Shown piece by piece: positions 41,174 through 50,133 of a stretch of DNA of 64,000 nt (position 1 is its first letter; each line of letters starts with the position of its first letter). The stretch is from Legionella quinlivanii (GTDB lineage Bacteria; Pseudomonadota; Gammaproteobacteria; Legionellales; Legionellaceae). The notes under the pieces were generated by a model. It saw nothing but the letters and a program-made list of their open reading frames with translations. It was not told where the DNA came from and made no database searches. The stretch lies in assembly GCF_003265995.1 (NCBI RefSeq), contig NZ_MVJN01000008.1, forward strand, positions 160,896 through 224,895. The letters run 5' to 3'. The position numbers and the translations under genes are program-made.

Positions 41174-43453
41174 ATGAGTAAACACCTGGTTATCGTAGAA
41201 TCACCTGCTAAAGCCAAAACCATCCAGAAATATTTGGGTAATGACTATGATGTACTTGCCTCTTATGGCCATGTCAGAGATCTGCCCCCACGAAAAGGCT
41301 CTGTAAATCCCGACAATCATTTTAAAATGACCTATAGCCCCATTGAAAAAAATGTAAGGCATATTGAGTCAATCGCCAAAGCCTTAAAAAAATCGGATTC
41401 CCTGCTTCTCGCAACCGACCCCGATCGCGAAGGAGAGGCCATTTCCTGGCATGTGTTTGAATTGATGCAAGAGCGTAATTTGCTCACTAATAAAGCGGTT
41501 CATCGTATATTTTTTAACGAGATTACCAAATCAGCCATACAGGAAGCGATTAAAAATCCGCGTCAGATTTCAATGGATTTAGTCAATGCACAGCAAGCCA
41601 GACGAGCCCTGGACTATCTTGTAGGTTTCAATCTGTCGCCCCTTTTATGGAAAAAAATACGCCGTGGTCTTTCCGCGGGCCGCGTTCAAAGTCCAGCGCT
41701 CCGCTTAATCGTAGAACGGGAAGAAGAAATTGAACGTTTTGTAGCCCAGGAATATTGGCGGATTATTGCCTCCTGCCAGCATGATGCCAGCCCCTTTTCT
41801 GCCCGATTGACTCATTATCAGAAAGATAAACTGCAGCAGTTCAGTATTACTGGCAGTGAGCAGGCACATGAGGTCAGAGAGCGGTTATTACAGGCTGCCA
41901 ATGGCGAGCTTATTGTCGACAATATTGAAAAGAAACAGCGCAAACGTAATCCAGCAGCCCCTTTTATCACCTCTACTCTACAGCAGGAGGCGGCTCGCAA
42001 GCTTGGCTTTACAGCACGTAAAACAATGATGGTTGCCCAGCAGCTCTATGAAGGGATTGATATTGGCACCGGCACCGCCGGATTGATCACTTATATGCGT
42101 ACTGACTCGGTCAGTTTAGCCAATGAGGCGATTTTTGAGATTCGCGATTTCATTCAACAGCGCTATGGCGAGAAAAACTGCCCCAAAAGCCCACGGATGT
42201 TCAAAACCAAATCGAAAAATGCTCAGGAAGCTCATGAAGCAATTCGCCCAACGACTATTAAGCAAACCCCGGAGTCTATCCAGCAATATCTGACCAGTGA
42301 TCAATATAAACTCTACAATCTCATCTGGAAACGGACCGTTGCCTGCCAGATGGCAGAGGCATTAATTGACACCGTTGCTGTTGATTTAAGCTGCGGTGCG
42401 GGTAATCTTTTCCGCGCCAATGGCTCAACAATCACCTTTCCCGGCTTTCTTACTGTGTATGAAGAAGGAATTGACGATTCTACCGATGACGAAAACTCAG
42501 GCCTGCTGCCCGCTATGTCCGTGGGAGAAAAGGTAAAACTTATTGATATTGCAGCCAATCAGCATTTCACAGAACCCCCGCCGCGCTATAGCGAGGCATC
42601 GCTGGTTAAGGCGCTGGAAGAATATGACATTGGCCGCCCCTCGACTTATGCGACCATTATTCATACCCTGCAACAGCGTGAATACGTGATAGTTGACAAG
42701 AAACGCTTTGTACCTACTGATGTTGGTCGAATTGTAAATCGCTTTCTGCTGAGTCATTTTACTCGTTATGTGGATTATAAGTTCACCGCCAAACTCGAAG
42801 ATACTCTCGATGAAGTATCGCGCGGTGAAAAAGAATGGATCCCGGTACTGGAAGAATTCTGGCAGCCATTTATAAGTCAGATTCATACTACGGATACCCA
42901 GGTTCAGAGAAAGGATGTCACTTCGGAAATACTGGATGAACAATGCCCTAAATGCAGCAAACCCCTATCAATACGTCTTGGCAAACGCGGGCGATTTATC
43001 GGCTGCACCGGCTATCCGGAATGCGACTACACGCAGGATTTGAATAATCCGGAAGGAGAGAAAGCAGAGCCGGAAGTCATTGAAGGCAGGCAATGTCCTG
43101 ATTGTAAAGGAGCGCTGCATATTAAAACAGGCCGCTATGGCCGCTTCATCGGCTGCAGCAATTATCCTGACTGCAAACACATGGAGCCCATAGAAAAACC
43201 AGCCGATACCGGAGTGGAATGTCCCAAGTGTCATAATCACAAAATTCTGAAACGCAAATCGCGTAAAGGGAAGATCTTTTACTCTTGCGGCGGTTATCCA
43301 AAATGCGATTATGCCTTATGGAATGAACCTATCGATACCCCCTGCCCGCAATGCGCCTGGCCGCTGTTGACAGTTAAGGAAACCAAGCGCTTTGGAAGGC
43401 AAATTATCTGCCCGAAAGAAGGCTGCGGTTATACGGCTAAGGATGAGGGATAG
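41174..43453 (+). CDS. topA: DNA topoisomerase I
   Basis: The 759-residue type IA enzyme relaxes negative supercoils. The toprim domain has E9 and TDPDREGEA (81-89); the cleavage domain has ITYMRTDS with the active tyrosine Y307. Four C-terminal zinc-ribbon modules follow from about residue 595 (CPKC, CPDC, CPKC, CPQC pairs). It is the last gene of the lysM-dprA-smg-topA run with its own leader (41044-41173). Confidence 0.97.
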   Translation: MSKHLVIVESPAKAKTIQKYLGNDYDVLASYGHVRDLPPRKGSVNPDNHFKMTYSPIEKNVRHIESIAKALKKSDSLLLATDPDREGEAISWHVFELMQERNLLTNKAVHRIFFNEITKSAIQEAIKNPRQISMDLVNAQQARRALDYLVGFNLSPLLWKKIRRGLSAGRVQSPALRLIVEREEEIERFVAQEYWRIIASCQHDASPFSARLTHYQKDKLQQFSITGSEQAHEVRERLLQAANGELIVDNIEKKQRKRNPAAPFITSTLQQEAARKLGFTARKTMMVAQQLYEGIDIGTGTAGLITYMRTDSVSLANEAIFEIRDFIQQRYGEKNCPKSPRMFKTKSKNAQEAHEAIRPTTIKQTPESIQQYLTSDQYKLYNLIWKRTVACQMAEALIDTVAVDLSCGAGNLFRANGSTITFPGFLTVYEEGIDDSTDDENSGLLPAMSVGEKVKLIDIAANQHFTEPPPRYSEASLVKALEEYDIGRPSTYATIIHTLQQREYVIVDKKRFVPTDVGRIVNRFLLSHFTRYVDYKFTAKLEDTLDEVSRGEKEWIPVLEEFWQPFISQIHTTDTQVQRKDVTSEILDEQCPKCSKPLSIRLGKRGRFIGCTGYPECDYTQDLNNPEGEKAEPEVIEGRQCPDCKGALHIKTGRYGRFIGCSNYPDCKHMEPIEKPADTGVECPKCHNHKILKRKSRKGKIFYSCGGYPKCDYALWNEPIDTPCPQCAWPLLTVKETKRFGRQIICPKEGCGYTAKDEG

Positions 43454-43466
43454 GATGCTCAAAGAA

Positions 43467-43501
43467 AGTGGCACCCACTCTTTGCGATTTAGGGTGCCAC
43501 T
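43467..43501. terminator. Hairpin between convergent topA and the fimbrial genes
   Basis: AGTGGCACCC (43467-43476) and GGGTGCCACT (43492-43501) pair perfectly with a 15-nt loop. It lies just after topA and covers the stop of the convergent subunit gene. No clear T-run follows on either side, so the terminator reading is tentative. Confidence 0.5.
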
Positions 43502-43989
43502 ATCAGAATTGTTAAGGTATCAGTATAACTTCCCTGCTTTGCCAGCACCTGGTTTGCCCCCAGGAGTTGCAAACGCATCGTGGCATTATTGGGCAAAACA
43601 AGACAGGTCAATCCTCCCAGAAGTTGCGCTGGGAAGGTTGATGTGGAATTTTGCCCGGAACTCAGAGAAACAAAGCTGGGCGTACCCCCGGAAGAGCCTG
43701 CCCATGAAACCGAATAATCCAGTTTATAGGCACTGTTTAAGCTATTAGTCATCTGGAATGCCGTGGAGGCACTGCCACTGCTGGTAGCGCGAACACGATA
43801 GGTACTTGCCTCAACGACGGCAGTATAGCCGACGCAGATACTGCCATCTGTCAATGTTAAATCGGGAAAAGGGGCCGTGATGGTGCCAAAATTATAGCTT
43901 GCGTCCACTCCTGTCAGATCATAAGCGTTTGCACTCGAAACAAAGAAAACAGGCAAAAGGCACAGATACACTAATCGGCCTATAAACAT
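43489..43989 (-). CDS. Spore coat U-domain fimbrial subunit (Csu-like, putative tip)
   Basis: The 166-residue protein has a signal peptide (about 1-22, SSANA) and the SCPU fold: paired cysteines, SICVGYTAVV, and the end SYTDTLTILIVAP with the alternating C-terminal donor-type strand. It is the last gene of chaperone-usher-subunit and differs from the two divergent subunits, so it may be the tip adhesin. It overlaps the usher by 10 bp. Confidence 0.8.
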   Translation of the reverse strand: MFIGRLVYLCLLPVFFVSSANAYDLTGVDASYNFGTITAPFPDLTLTDGSICVGYTAVVEASTYRVRATSSGSASTAFQMTNSLNSAYKLDYSVSWAGSSGGTPSFVSLSSGQNSTSTFPAQLLGGLTCLVLPNNATMRLQLLGANQVLAKQGSYTDTLTILIVAP

Positions 43990-46499
43990 GACACATCCTC
44001 CAGGTAATAATACTCTTTATTTCCCTGCAAATTGGGTAAATCAATCTGACAATTTCCAAGCCCCTCTACTGAGAGTGAACTGATATTTTGTGACAGCTCT
44101 AACTGAAAGTAGCCCTCTTCATCACTGAAAATGCCATTTTGTCCCGAGTGAATCCAGCGATTTCTTAAAGGCTGACTTTTATCTCTGTTAAGTAATCTGC
44201 CGATGACAATGATGCGTCGCTCCACTTGCCAGGTGTAATGGTCGATATTGCCAGGATATAAAGTCACATGGCGCATGGGTTCCTGAATTGCATAATCGGC
44301 ACTGGAAAGATTAGCCAGTGTAAAATTCTCATCAGTATAACCCGGCAAAGGCACAAATACTTTCTCATTGACTGGGATAATTGCCACTTTCCGGTTATAG
44401 GAGTCAATTAATGCAAATTGAGCAGACTTATCATTCAGATTACCAGAAAAAACCTGCGCAATGATCCCGGCTGAATTGCCGCGATCAGCCCCATTTAAAA
44501 ATACCCCGTTTTCATTTGCAGCAATTTCGGTTTCAAGACTCCCCCCATACCCGATTGAACTGCCATCCTCCTGGGTTTGGTTGTAGTTAATGTATGAGGA
44601 AATAAACTCGTTTGCTGCGGTATAATTATAAATGCCGGCAAATGATGAGGCAGTTCTTGAAACCGTATGCATTTCATTGAGAGAATATCCCAATCCTCTT
44701 TCATTCTGATGGGAATAGACGGTACTACCCTGTGCCACAACAGGCATCGCCAAGGGATTATTTTGATTATTATTTTGCTGATTTTGCCAGGAAAGCGATT
44801 CAGTTCCAGCCAGCATACCCCGACTAAAATTCATGCTCAAACCAAGATAATAAGTATTACCTATATGAACAGCTTCGTTATAGGCGGTGTTAAGAAAAAA
44901 TCCCATGCCTTTATAAAACCCAATTTGCCGTTGATAATAAGCACCCGCCCCATAAGAACGGGGTTGTTCCAGAAGCTTGCTATAATTGGCCTGCATACCG
45001 ATCAGATCATTTTGTGTGAGCTGATAGCTTAATGAAGCTGAATTATTGTCCTCCAGATTATTAAGAAAATAATAATCTTCATTTTTATCCTGATAGAAAA
45101 TTTTGGTCGCTATCACACTCAGATTCAATTGCTTTTTTTGCGTATTGATGAGGGTATACAAGCCATAATTACTCTTGGTGGTGATTAGTCCAGCAGTTTT
45201 TACAAAGGAGTTGCCTATAAAAAATGCAGGGCCAAAATCAAAAAGACCTTGATGAGAATTTAATAAGACATCCCCCATAATCGCCAGTCTTTGATTTAGG
45301 CGATTACTAAATCCTGCCTGAACTACCGGAACGTTCAGTACATCCGGTAGAAAGTTATAACTGTTATTATCGAGTGTCAGAGCATTGGTTAAACAGCCCG
45401 CCGTCACATAGTATTGTGGTGCCTGTGGAGGAGGCAGAGAGAATCCCTTGCTGAAAAAGCGCTGGGTCGTGTTATTCATACCCACTTTGATGGTTAATTC
45501 ATATCCCCCGTCCGGGAATCCGCTGGTATTTATGGTTTGATAACCTGCCGCGAGATATTGAGAGTAAATCAGTTGTTCGTTTTTAAATATACTCACCTGG
45601 GAAGCCTGCGGTACAAATATCACTAAAGGAGACGCGGTGATACTCTCTGAATTCCGCAGGGTTTCGAGAGTGGTTTTAATCCCAACTCCTGCAAGAACCT
45701 GTGTTTGAAAAAATGGGGAAGTCGGGTTTACGATATACCCTCCCGTGTATATTTTATCCCGGTTTATGTTCTGAGCGTATAAGCTTTGTATCTGGAAACG
45801 CTGGCCATCATCAAGGCCATTATTCTGTGAAATATTGCCAATCAGGCTATTGTTTCCGTAGGCCAAAACATTATTGGAATAGAGGTTGTAGTAATCAGGG
45901 GTTGAGGGATAAATCGTTGAGCGAATATCAGGCTTATTAGTACTAAAGGATCCGGCAGCTCCCAGCTTATTTATATAGGACCAGCTCGCGGTAGAATCCG
46001 GTAAAAAATCAATCGTTTGAGCGAGATCAGGTTTTTGAAGATGGGAAGACGAAAGAAATAAATAAACTATTTCATGCTGGGGATCATAGATTATATAAGC
46101 CTCATTTTTCTTTAATTGCCTACAATCTTCCGGTAATTCTGCGACACCATTTGAAAGGCAATTAATATTTAACAAATAAGAATCGTTTAATAATTTAATT
46201 AATTTTTTTGAGTGTTTAACAGCTTTCAGATGGGAAAGTAATTGTTCTGGCGATTGAAATTTTAATCGTCCTTTCCTGATATTTACATAAAAATAACCCA
46301 TATTTTCATGAAGAAAATTGACTGACACCCGCAAATGCTGAGTCACAGAAACCGCCTCAAATCCAGGCGGCGGACTCTCTGAATCAACAAATAAAGTTTT
46401 GGCTGAAGGACATGAAAAATAACTCAAAAAGAAAACAACAATTAATAAATCGCTTAATTTTAGCTGCCAGCTATTTTTAATCCGTAGTAAACGATCCAA
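43980..46499 (-). CDS. Outer-membrane fimbrial usher
   Basis: The 839-residue protein has a signal segment near the N-terminus (LLIVVFFLSYFSCPSA) and the FimD/PapC layout: N-terminal chaperone-binding part, long beta barrel with plug (GAAGSFSTNKPDIRS; FVPQASQVSIFKNEQLIYSQYLAAGYQTINT), and C-terminal domains. It forms the export pore for pilus subunits. It lies between the chaperone (23-bp overlap) and the subunit gene (10-bp overlap), as in the archaic Csu operons. Confidence 0.92.
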   Translation of the reverse strand: MDRLLRIKNSWQLKLSDLLIVVFFLSYFSCPSAKTLFVDSESPPPGFEAVSVTQHLRVSVNFLHENMGYFYVNIRKGRLKFQSPEQLLSHLKAVKHSKKLIKLLNDSYLLNINCLSNGVAELPEDCRQLKKNEAYIIYDPQHEIVYLFLSSSHLQKPDLAQTIDFLPDSTASWSYINKLGAAGSFSTNKPDIRSTIYPSTPDYYNLYSNNVLAYGNNSLIGNISQNNGLDDGQRFQIQSLYAQNINRDKIYTGGYIVNPTSPFFQTQVLAGVGIKTTLETLRNSESITASPLVIFVPQASQVSIFKNEQLIYSQYLAAGYQTINTSGFPDGGYELTIKVGMNNTTQRFFSKGFSLPPPQAPQYYVTAGCLTNALTLDNNSYNFLPDVLNVPVVQAGFSNRLNQRLAIMGDVLLNSHQGLFDFGPAFFIGNSFVKTAGLITTKSNYGLYTLINTQKKQLNLSVIATKIFYQDKNEDYYFLNNLEDNNSASLSYQLTQNDLIGMQANYSKLLEQPRSYGAGAYYQRQIGFYKGMGFFLNTAYNEAVHIGNTYYLGLSMNFSRGMLAGTESLSWQNQQNNNQNNPLAMPVVAQGSTVYSHQNERGLGYSLNEMHTVSRTASSFAGIYNYTAANEFISSYINYNQTQEDGSSIGYGGSLETEIAANENGVFLNGADRGNSAGIIAQVFSGNLNDKSAQFALIDSYNRKVAIIPVNEKVFVPLPGYTDENFTLANLSSADYAIQEPMRHVTLYPGNIDHYTWQVERRIIVIGRLLNRDKSQPLRNRWIHSGQNGIFSDEEGYFQLELSQNISSLSVEGLGNCQIDLPNLQGNKEYYYLEDVSCL

Positions 46500-47184
46500 G
46501 CGATTTATCCATAAAAGAGGCCTGTAAATTAACCGGGGTTAATTGAACCAATTGCTTTTTAAGCGTTTGGCCAGCAAACAAAGTATAAGCTGGTAAAGGA
46601 ATTTCTTTCTTTTTGCCAGCTATTGTTTGCGTACAGGACGTAATTCTCACTGAAGTATTTCCAGTGTTTACAATCAATAATTCATTCGCTTTTCGTTTGA
46701 CAGAAATAGATGGCACAGGATTATCCGGACGCAGGGTTACCCGTGCACCATATCCAACGATCACCCGAATTCCAAGCACAGCTCCTTCGGGACTTTTTTG
46801 ACTTACCAGATGAGTGGCAATTTTAGGAATAAAATCAATTTCAAATACTTTTTCTGCCGGAATCTTGCTGGCTGTTTTCACTACCCGAACAAACTGGGTC
46901 TGACCTGGTAATAATACAAGTTTTGCAGGAAAAACCATCAGGCCATCCTTCTCAGGGTTTCTAACCCGTATTTTGGCTGAATTAAGACGCGCCGGATTGG
47001 CCAGATGATAGGGGATTACTTCGACATAAGCCTGATGGTTAGTATCGAGATTTCGCACTGCAATTTCCGCGTCTTTATTCTCGCTCGTCAGATCAACGAC
47101 AATAGGTCCGACACTTATACCCGCATAGACGTCAGGAAATAAACAGCAGAGTATTAGCAGGAAAAATAAACGTGAAAATTCCAT
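46477..47184 (-). CDS. Periplasmic pilus chaperone (PapD-like)
   Basis: The 235-residue protein has a signal peptide (about 1-21) and a two-domain immunoglobulin-like fold: ISVGPIVVDLTSENKDAEIAVRN at the start and FPAKLVLLPGQTQFVRVV, where the PGQ-x-Q-x-V/R motif is typical. It caps subunits by donor-strand complementation and hands them to the usher. It is the first gene of the minus-strand operon. Confidence 0.9.
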   Translation of the reverse strand: MEFSRLFFLLILCCLFPDVYAGISVGPIVVDLTSENKDAEIAVRNLDTNHQAYVEVIPYHLANPARLNSAKIRVRNPEKDGLMVFPAKLVLLPGQTQFVRVVKTASKIPAEKVFEIDFIPKIATHLVSQKSPEGAVLGIRVIVGYGARVTLRPDNPVPSISVKRKANELLIVNTGNTSVRITSCTQTIAGKKKEIPLPAYTLFAGQTLKKQLVQLTPVNLQASFMDKSLGSFTTD

Positions 47185-47296
47185 AGACTTGCTACAGCGT
47201 ATTGAGTTAATTTAGATAGATTATCACTATAAAAACTGAATTCAATAGAAATATAAAAATTGAAGTTAAGCGCATGATTTTTAATTGAATTGGAAA

Positions 47297-47410
47297 GTAA
47301 CTCCCCAGGTACATCATCCTGAGCGTAGCGAAGGATCTCAAACTGCTTGGAACTGAGCCAGATTCAGGAGATCCTTCACTGCGTTCAGGATGACGTACCT
47401 GGGGAGTTAC
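47297..47410. mobile_element. MITE-like element with 8-bp target duplication, family B
   Basis: GTAACTCCCCAGGTAC at the left and its exact inverse (GTACCTGGGGAGTTAC) at the right bound a 114-bp element; a second inverted part (ATCATCCTGA... / ...TCAGGATGAC) lies inside. ATTGGAAA occurs directly on both sides (47289-47296 and 47411-47418). It lies between the two divergent fimbrial operons. A diverged half copy is at about 48595-48645. Confidence 0.88.
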
Positions 47411-47467
47411 ATTGGAAATTAAGCGTTAACACGGATTTTAAAATTGACTCTAATCAGGGAAAGAACC

Positions 47468-48007
47468 ATGTATTCACTTCAGCGATTGATGTTACTAGTT
47501 GTCCTGACTGGCAGTTTTAATGCGTTTGCAGCCACCGATGGCACATTGGGAACGACCTCCACAGGAACAGTCAATGTTTCCATTACGATTCCTGCATTAG
47601 TCCAGATAAGCGGGCTTGCCGATATTGCGCTGGGAACCCCCGTTGCTTTTCCTGTCACCGGTAATACCACCGCCTGTATCTATAGCAATGTGGCATCGCC
47701 CCTGGGAAGCTATTTTGTCACTGCAACCAGTACCAATGCGAGCGCCGGCGCTTTCCGGGTAAATGATGGCGGCACAAACTTTATCACTTATTCGGCCTAT
47801 TGGAATAATGCCGCTGCAGCCGCTCAAACCACCTTGCTGACCTCTGGCACCAAAACAGCCCAGCAAACGGGCGGAAACGCGGTTTCCTTAACCTGCGGCG
47901 GCACACCTAATGCAAACTTCAATATCAGTTTCAGTGCTGCTCAGGTAGCCGGAGCTCCTGCTGCCACTTATACGGACACTGTAACTCTTTTAATTACACC
48001 CACCTGA
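47468..48007 (+). CDS. Spore coat U-domain fimbrial subunit 1
   Basis: From ATG 47468 (a TTG at 47444 is in frame but unlikely) the product has 179 residues with a signal peptide (about 1-22, FNAFA). The mature part has ITIPALVQISGLADIALG, a cysteine pair and the closing strand TYTDTVTLLITPT. It is about two-thirds similar to the next gene by eye, so the pair arose by tandem duplication. It is divergent from the chaperone-usher genes and should be assembled by them. Confidence 0.85.
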   Translation: MYSLQRLMLLVVLTGSFNAFAATDGTLGTTSTGTVNVSITIPALVQISGLADIALGTPVAFPVTGNTTACIYSNVASPLGSYFVTATSTNASAGAFRVNDGGTNFITYSAYWNNAAAAAQTTLLTSGTKTAQQTGGNAVSLTCGGTPNANFNISFSAAQVAGAPAATYTDTVTLLITPT

Positions 48008-48011
48008 CAGA

Positions 48012-48548
48012 ATGAGGGCTATTAATATTTATTTAATAGGCAAACAAACCAGCTGTATCGCTATTCTGTGGCTGCACTGCGCTTTTGCCTGCGCAGTTAA
48101 TCCTTCTGCAGCCTCAGTCACTGTGACGATTCCGGCATTGGTCCAGATTAGCGGTCTAAGCAATATCACTTTGTCGCCAGTTAATTTAAGTAGTCCTGTC
48201 ACCGGTAACACAACAGCCTGCATATATACCAACACGATAAGCCCTCTGGGAAGTTATTTTGTCACTGCAACGAGTGCGAACGCCGCATCTGGCGCATTTC
48301 GTGTCGTTAATGGGGGTAATTTTATCACCTACAACGCCTATTGGAATCCAGGGAGCGCGCCCTCGCAGACCATCACGCTGGTTTCTGGCGTTAAAACTGC
48401 CCAGCAAACCGGAGGCAGCAGTACATCACTCACCTGCGGCGGCACTCCCAATGCCAATTTCAATATCCGAATCACCAGCTCCCAGGTGGCTGGCGCGCCG
48501 GCAGCTGCGTATACAGATACTGTTACTTTGTTGATTTCCCCTTCTTAA
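48012..48548 (+). CDS. Spore coat U-domain fimbrial subunit 2
   Basis: The 178-residue paralogue starts 4 bp after the preceding stop. It has a signal peptide (about 1-28, FACA), and shares ITIPALVQISGLSNI, FVTATSANA, TAQQTGGS and the closing TYTDTVTLLIS-type strand with its neighbour. Major and minor pilin roles cannot be told apart. Confidence 0.85.
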   Translation: MRAINIYLIGKQTSCIAILWLHCAFACAVNPSAASVTVTIPALVQISGLSNITLSPVNLSSPVTGNTTACIYTNTISPLGSYFVTATSANAASGAFRVVNGGNFITYNAYWNPGSAPSQTITLVSGVKTAQQTGGSSTSLTCGGTPNANFNIRITSSQVAGAPAAAYTDTVTLLISPS

Positions 48549-48594
48549 CTATTAAATTGTATCGCGCCCAATTAATGGGTCATGCCATGTGAGA

Positions 48595-48645
48595 TTTGGA
48601 GATCTCTCACTGCGTTCGAGATGACGGCGTGCCTGGGAGTAATGT
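48595..48645. repeat. Diverged half copy of inverted-repeat family B
   Basis: GAGATCTCTCACTGCGTTCG and the following GATGACG...GCCTGGGAGTAA resemble the right half of the element at 47297-47410 (GATCCTTCACTGCGTTCAGG, CCTGGGGAGTTAC). It lies downstream of the second subunit gene. Confidence 0.6.
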
Positions 48646-48713
48646 CACAGTTTAATGAACACTCTCAAAATATCCTATAATTACTGTGAAGTTAAGAGTT
48701 AAGGAGAACTCGC

Positions 48714-48893
48714 ATGTCGTTTATTGATTTAGTGAATAGTAGTGATCACATTTTGCTTAGCGCTGAGAAAAAAGCGGACGCGGATAAAAAAGCAATGGAA
48801 AAAAGACCTGGCATCGATACCCCTGATCTGCCTCTGCCTTCCACACCCAAGGAACCCGAGATTAATATTCCGCCTAAAGAGTCGGCTATTTAA
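48714..48893 (+). CDS. Small hydrophilic protein (59 residues)
   Basis: AAGGAGAA precedes ATG 48714 at a good distance. The product (MSFIDLVNSSDHILLSAEKK and on) has a short helix, a lysine/aspartate-rich stretch and a proline-rich tail (TPDLPLPSTPKEPEINIPPK). It ends 4 bp inside the stop region of the convergent monooxygenase. No family recognised. Confidence 0.65.
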   Translation: MSFIDLVNSSDHILLSAEKKADADKKAMEKRPGIDTPDLPLPSTPKEPEINIPPKESAI

Positions 48894-50125
48894 TCCTTGT
48901 TGGAATCCATTTCCTCTTTGCATAAAGGCTTAAAAGCGTTAAGCGGCAAGGAACTGAAGTAGCCTGTTTTCATACAGGCTAAGGTGCGCAGCATCTGCTG
49001 TTTAATAAACGGCGTTTTGCAGAAAAGGCCATGGAGCAAATCTCTCAATACTCCCATGCCCGAATGGGAAGATTGAAACCAGGGCGTGATAAACCAGCTG
49101 GCGTTCTGATAATAGCGTAATTGCGCCTTTCTTCGATGGGTATACATCGACAATGCCTGCGGTAAAGGAAACTGGCTCAGACACTCATAAAGGGTTCTGG
49201 CATCCAGCAAACTTAAATTCGCACCCTGACCCAATTGAGGGCTCATCCCATGAGCAGCATCCCCAATGACCACTACCCGCCGGTCATGCCAGGGATAAAC
49301 CCTGACATCAGCATAAGAAGCCAGTGCAAATTGCTGATGACTGTGCAGCTGCTCAAATAATGGCTGCAAGGCAGGCCAAATGGTGGTGACTTCTTCTTTC
49401 CACTGTTCAAAAGGCGTAGCAAGCCATTGCGGAAAATACTGCTTTTTTATACTCCAGAAAAAACTGACCATCGTTTGCTGGCTTTCAAAACCTATGGGTA
49501 ATACACCTGCCATGATTTCAGTACTTCGGTACATTTGCTCCAGGGTTTGATTAAACTGGTTGTCACAATCTCTGGCAATTGTCCATAAAGCCCCCCAGTC
49601 ATAAGGTTTGACCTTAATCCTGACCTCTAACTGTTGTCTTAGCAGAGAGCGTGAACCATCGGCAATCACGACACCATCAAAGGGTCCATGCATACACCCC
49701 TTGTGGTCATACAATTCCACTGCATCGGCCGACTGTTTGAATGAAACAATCTCACAGGGATTTATAATGCGAATTCCTGTGTCTTTTATTTTGGAAAACA
49801 TTTCCTGGTACAGGGCTGCTCGATGGATACCTAATCCAAAATGATGCCTGACCAAATCGCGGTAACGTAAATCCAGTACGACTTTATTTCGGTGATTAAC
49901 ACCAAATAAACCCGCTATGGGGGCTCCTTTAGGGATTAGTGACTGGGCAATTCCAAGCTGATTCAGTACATCGAGACCTGCGGGCTGTAGTAAGAACCCT
50001 GCCCCCAGAGGAGCTAAATTTTCAACCCGGTCAAAAAGACTGACCTCAGCATTTAATCGCTGTAAGAAAAGTGCGGCGGCAGGACCTGCAATCCCGCAGC
50101 CAATTACGGCTATTCGCAACATCAC
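48890..50125 (-). CDS. FAD-dependent aromatic-ring monooxygenase-like protein
   Basis: The 411-residue flavoprotein has the Rossmann start IAVIGCGIAGPAAALFL (about 5-21), the GAGFLLQP region, DGVVIADGSRS (about 152-162) and the second FAD motif VVIGDAAHGMSPQLGQGANLSL (about 283-304). This is the PF01494 class of NAD(P)H-dependent hydroxylases (salicylate hydroxylase, UbiH relatives). The substrate is unknown. It lies 8 bp after the isoaspartyl peptidase stop and may be the last gene of that operon. Confidence 0.85.
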   Translation of the reverse strand: MMLRIAVIGCGIAGPAAALFLQRLNAEVSLFDRVENLAPLGAGFLLQPAGLDVLNQLGIAQSLIPKGAPIAGLFGVNHRNKVVLDLRYRDLVRHHFGLGIHRAALYQEMFSKIKDTGIRIINPCEIVSFKQSADAVELYDHKGCMHGPFDGVVIADGSRSLLRQQLEVRIKVKPYDWGALWTIARDCDNQFNQTLEQMYRSTEIMAGVLPIGFESQQTMVSFFWSIKKQYFPQWLATPFEQWKEEVTTIWPALQPLFEQLHSHQQFALASYADVRVYPWHDRRVVVIGDAAHGMSPQLGQGANLSLLDARTLYECLSQFPLPQALSMYTHRRKAQLRYYQNASWFITPWFQSSHSGMGVLRDLLHGLFCKTPFIKQQMLRTLACMKTGYFSSLPLNAFKPLCKEEMDSNKD

Positions 50126-50133
50126 AAAACTTC

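Noticed and set aside
43489..48548. Sporulation genes (spore coat U)
   Set aside because: The name comes from Myxococcus; with an usher and chaperone these are archaic-pilus subunits.
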